From Macrothele yani (lineage: Eukaryota; Arthropoda; Arachnida; Araneae; Macrothelidae), in assembly GCA_039090855.1 (NCBI GenBank), contig CM076999.1, positions 119,287,072 through 119,351,071 on the forward strand: a stretch of DNA of 64,000 bases. Direction: 5' to 3'. Position 1 is the first letter of the stretch; each line of letters opens with the position of its first letter. The notes below the pieces were generated by a model, which searched no databases, was not told the origin of the DNA, and saw only the letters and a program-made list of their open reading frames with translations. This document shows positions 62,047 through 64,000 of this stretch, piece after piece. The position numbers and the translations under genes are program-made.

Positions 62047-64000
62047 TTGAAATTCTTAGGACCTGAGAAATTAGTACATTCTCAATTACTTAATGGTCTT
62101 GATTCCACTCTATCTGACAATAAGCATAATCAGCATAAATTTTCTATACGTGAACTCTTCTTTCTTGTTAATAACAAGAGCTGCACTAGAGGTAATAGAG
62201 GACAGAGGTTATTTCGCACATCAAGCAAGGTTGATTTTGCTAACTTGCAAATAACTCTGGAAAGCTTTAAAACTGGCACTAATTTTGTTAAAAATACTTA
62301 CAAAATACTTAAGTCCTTCAAGCACTCTGTCCTTAAAAGTTTTTTCAAATTCTGCAAAGAAACTGCTGACCATGTTGATAAGCATGTTTTTGCTTTGGTT
62401 CTAGACATTCTTAAGCATATTCTTAAAGATAAAATTTCTCTTAAAGAATTTTCCAGTAATTATGTAACCATCAGGTTTCTAAATAAAACCTATGATCATC
62501 TCAATGTTAGGAAGCTGTTCTACAATAATGCAATTTTTTTCCCATCCACAGGCACCAGTCTATTGTAAGTTTTAAATATGTTAAGACCTTAGGGTCAATA
62601 GTTAAAAACTACAAACTTAATTCTTTGAGTTACATTCCTGTAATTACTACATGTTCTTGTGATGAACATAAAGAAACAGTTCACTATGATAAGAATTACA
62701 ACCATATTATCACTGGAAACTTGAGTTTTGTTGAAAATGACAAGCTTAGGAACTTATTAGAGTATGATTCTAAATTTAGACCTTCCTTCACAATTTCCAA
62801 AGAAAGGATTCTTGAGAGCTTCACTCAAGATGTTAATAGGTACATTGTAAAAACCAGTTTAACATACAATCAGCCTATTAAGGTCTTCGCAGAATGGAAA
62901 TATAATGTAATCAATAGCTTCACTTGTGAGTTGGCAGGTCTGGACTTTTGTTTCGATAGAAATCTCTTTTTCTCTGGAGATGCTAAAAGGTCACTCTCCA
63001 AACTACAAGACCTATTTATTTTTACCACTACGGATAAAGCTAGCAATAATTTTGCAATTATCTGTAAGAAGTTCTATTTTGAATTGTTAACTATGGAACT
63101 CAATAATAGAGTAACCTACGAGCCCGTAAGTTATTCTACCAAGCAGTTAGAAAATCGGTTTAAGGCATTCTTCAAGAAACTTAAAATTCCACAAACTAGA
63201 AGATATGAGCCTGAATTTCCATTTCTTTTTGCAACGGTTAAGTTTCATAAAGATCCTGTGAAGTTCAGGTTCATAGCTAGTGGAGTAAGGAGTCATAAAA
63301 AGAAAATAGATCTTGCTTTTGAAGATATCTTGAAGAAGGTTTTGAAACACATTAGAAACTGTACTAATTTGATGTACAGATATTTTTGGATAATTAATAA
63401 TAATGCAGAAGTAATTTCCACTATACTCAAAGTATGTCCCTTAGATATTAATAGTTATGATTTTGAGAACCTATATACTAATCTGCCTCTATCAGATATA
63501 ATCACTACCTTTAAAGAGCTGTATGCAGAATTTAAACTTAACCAATTTGTTAAAGTAGGAGCCTGGAACTCTTATCTCAATTGCTGCATGAAAAATAACC
63601 ATATCTTATATAATAATACTCTCTATAAGCAAGTGAACAGTATACCCATGAGAACATCAACCTCCACGAGTATTGCTAATTTTCTGTTCTTTAAGGAATA
63701 TAAATTCATTAAAAATCACTCCACCTGCTCAGATAACTACCTTTACACATTTAGATATATTGATGATCTGCTGTGTATCAATAATTCAGAAGTTATAGAG
63801 AGTGATTTTGATAATATCTATCCTAGCTCTCTTAACTTATGTAAAACCAACCACAGTAATCAGGAACTTGAGTTCCTAGACTTAAGCATTAAGCTCAACA
63901 GAGGCAACCCATCTATTAGCCTCTTTGATAAAAGAGTTAATTTTCCTTTCAAAGTAATTAAATATCTACACTGGAATAATAACATATCAACCAAAGTAAT
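62047..64000 (+). pseudogene. Penelope-like reverse transcriptase, one frameshift, runs off the window
   Basis: The first frame (62047-62568) encodes a Lys/Phe-rich N-terminal region. In a T8 run at 62534-62541 the frame changes. From about 62547 a second frame is open for over 480 codons to the window edge. It carries reverse transcriptase blocks: FATVKFHKDPVKFRFIASGV, SYDFENLYTNLP (catalytic Asp), QVNSIPMRTSTSTSIANFLF, FRYIDDLL (catalytic Asp pair) and LEFLDLSIKL. The wording of these blocks fits Penelope-like elements better than LINEs or LTR elements. The C-terminal GIY-YIG endonuclease, if present, lies outside. The start at 62047 is a TTG in an open frame and is not certain. One frameshift in about 1950 bases suggests a young copy. 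Confidence 0.72.

Overview
The window reads as a piece of an animal nuclear genome, most likely an arthropod, although I cannot place the species. Reasons: it is AT-rich and gene-poor, with microsatellites, tRNA-derived SINEs with A-tails, an RTE/BovB-type LINE, Tc1/mariner and hAT transposons, a Ty3/gypsy element, P-element-like THAP transposases and a Penelope-like element. I find no bacterial operon, CRISPR array or functional-looking tRNA gene. Almost everything recognisable is a mobile element or its remains. The nearest thing to host sequence is a set of THAP-domain exons with GC-rich promoter-like DNA upstream, and these may themselves be parts of P-like elements.

Layout. 0.8-1.7 kb: broken Tc1-like transposase. 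3.0-4.4 kb: Tc1-like element with TIRs and TA duplication, split by a SINE. 5.3 kb: solo LTR (TGT...TATA, 4-bp duplication) carrying a tRNA-like unit. 6.3-14.25 kb: Ty3/gypsy element with both LTRs, itself split by two later insertions. One is a 487-bp LTR element of TRIM type whose LTRs carry a tRNA-like Pol III unit (8301-8787); the other is a SINE (10060-10278). 15.2-16.7 kb: long inverted repeat, then a 70-bp tandem repeat hit by a SINE. 17.5-18.8 kb: mariner-family element. 19.4-31.1 kb: a P-like transposase gene in two exons. Its 8.9-kb intron holds a hAT fossil carrying a 281-bp Tc1 derivative and two RTE LINEs, one with an intact 981-aa ORF. 31.2-32.4 kb: inverted P-like fossil. 32.6-37.1 kb: MITE-like elements and a 3+1 hairpin repeat. 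40.1-43.1 kb: second P-like transposase with a complete THAP domain, broken by frameshifts, stops and a SINE. 44-45.8 kb: hAT fossil. 46.5-50.7 kb: SINE cluster, with two SINEs and a fold-back mutation inside one THAP exon. 52.5-60.2 kb: MITE, old RTE fragment split by a hAT with 8-bp duplication, then a second hAT. 62.0-64.0 kb: Penelope-like reverse transcriptase running off the window.

The insertions can be ordered because they nest. In the gypsy element, the TRIM and the SINE came after the parent. In the P-gene intron, the hAT came first, the Tc1 derivative next, and the truncated RTE landed on its edge.

The most unusual object is the TRIM. It shares its primer-binding site, its polypurine tract plus LTR start (20 identical bases), and its 4-bp duplication habit with the gypsy element it sits in. 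It carries no protein, but both LTRs contain a full-length tRNA-like sequence with A and B boxes. It looks like a parasite of this gypsy lineage that has acquired, or been built around, a Pol III transcription unit, loosely analogous to the 5S-bearing Cassandra TRIMs of plants.
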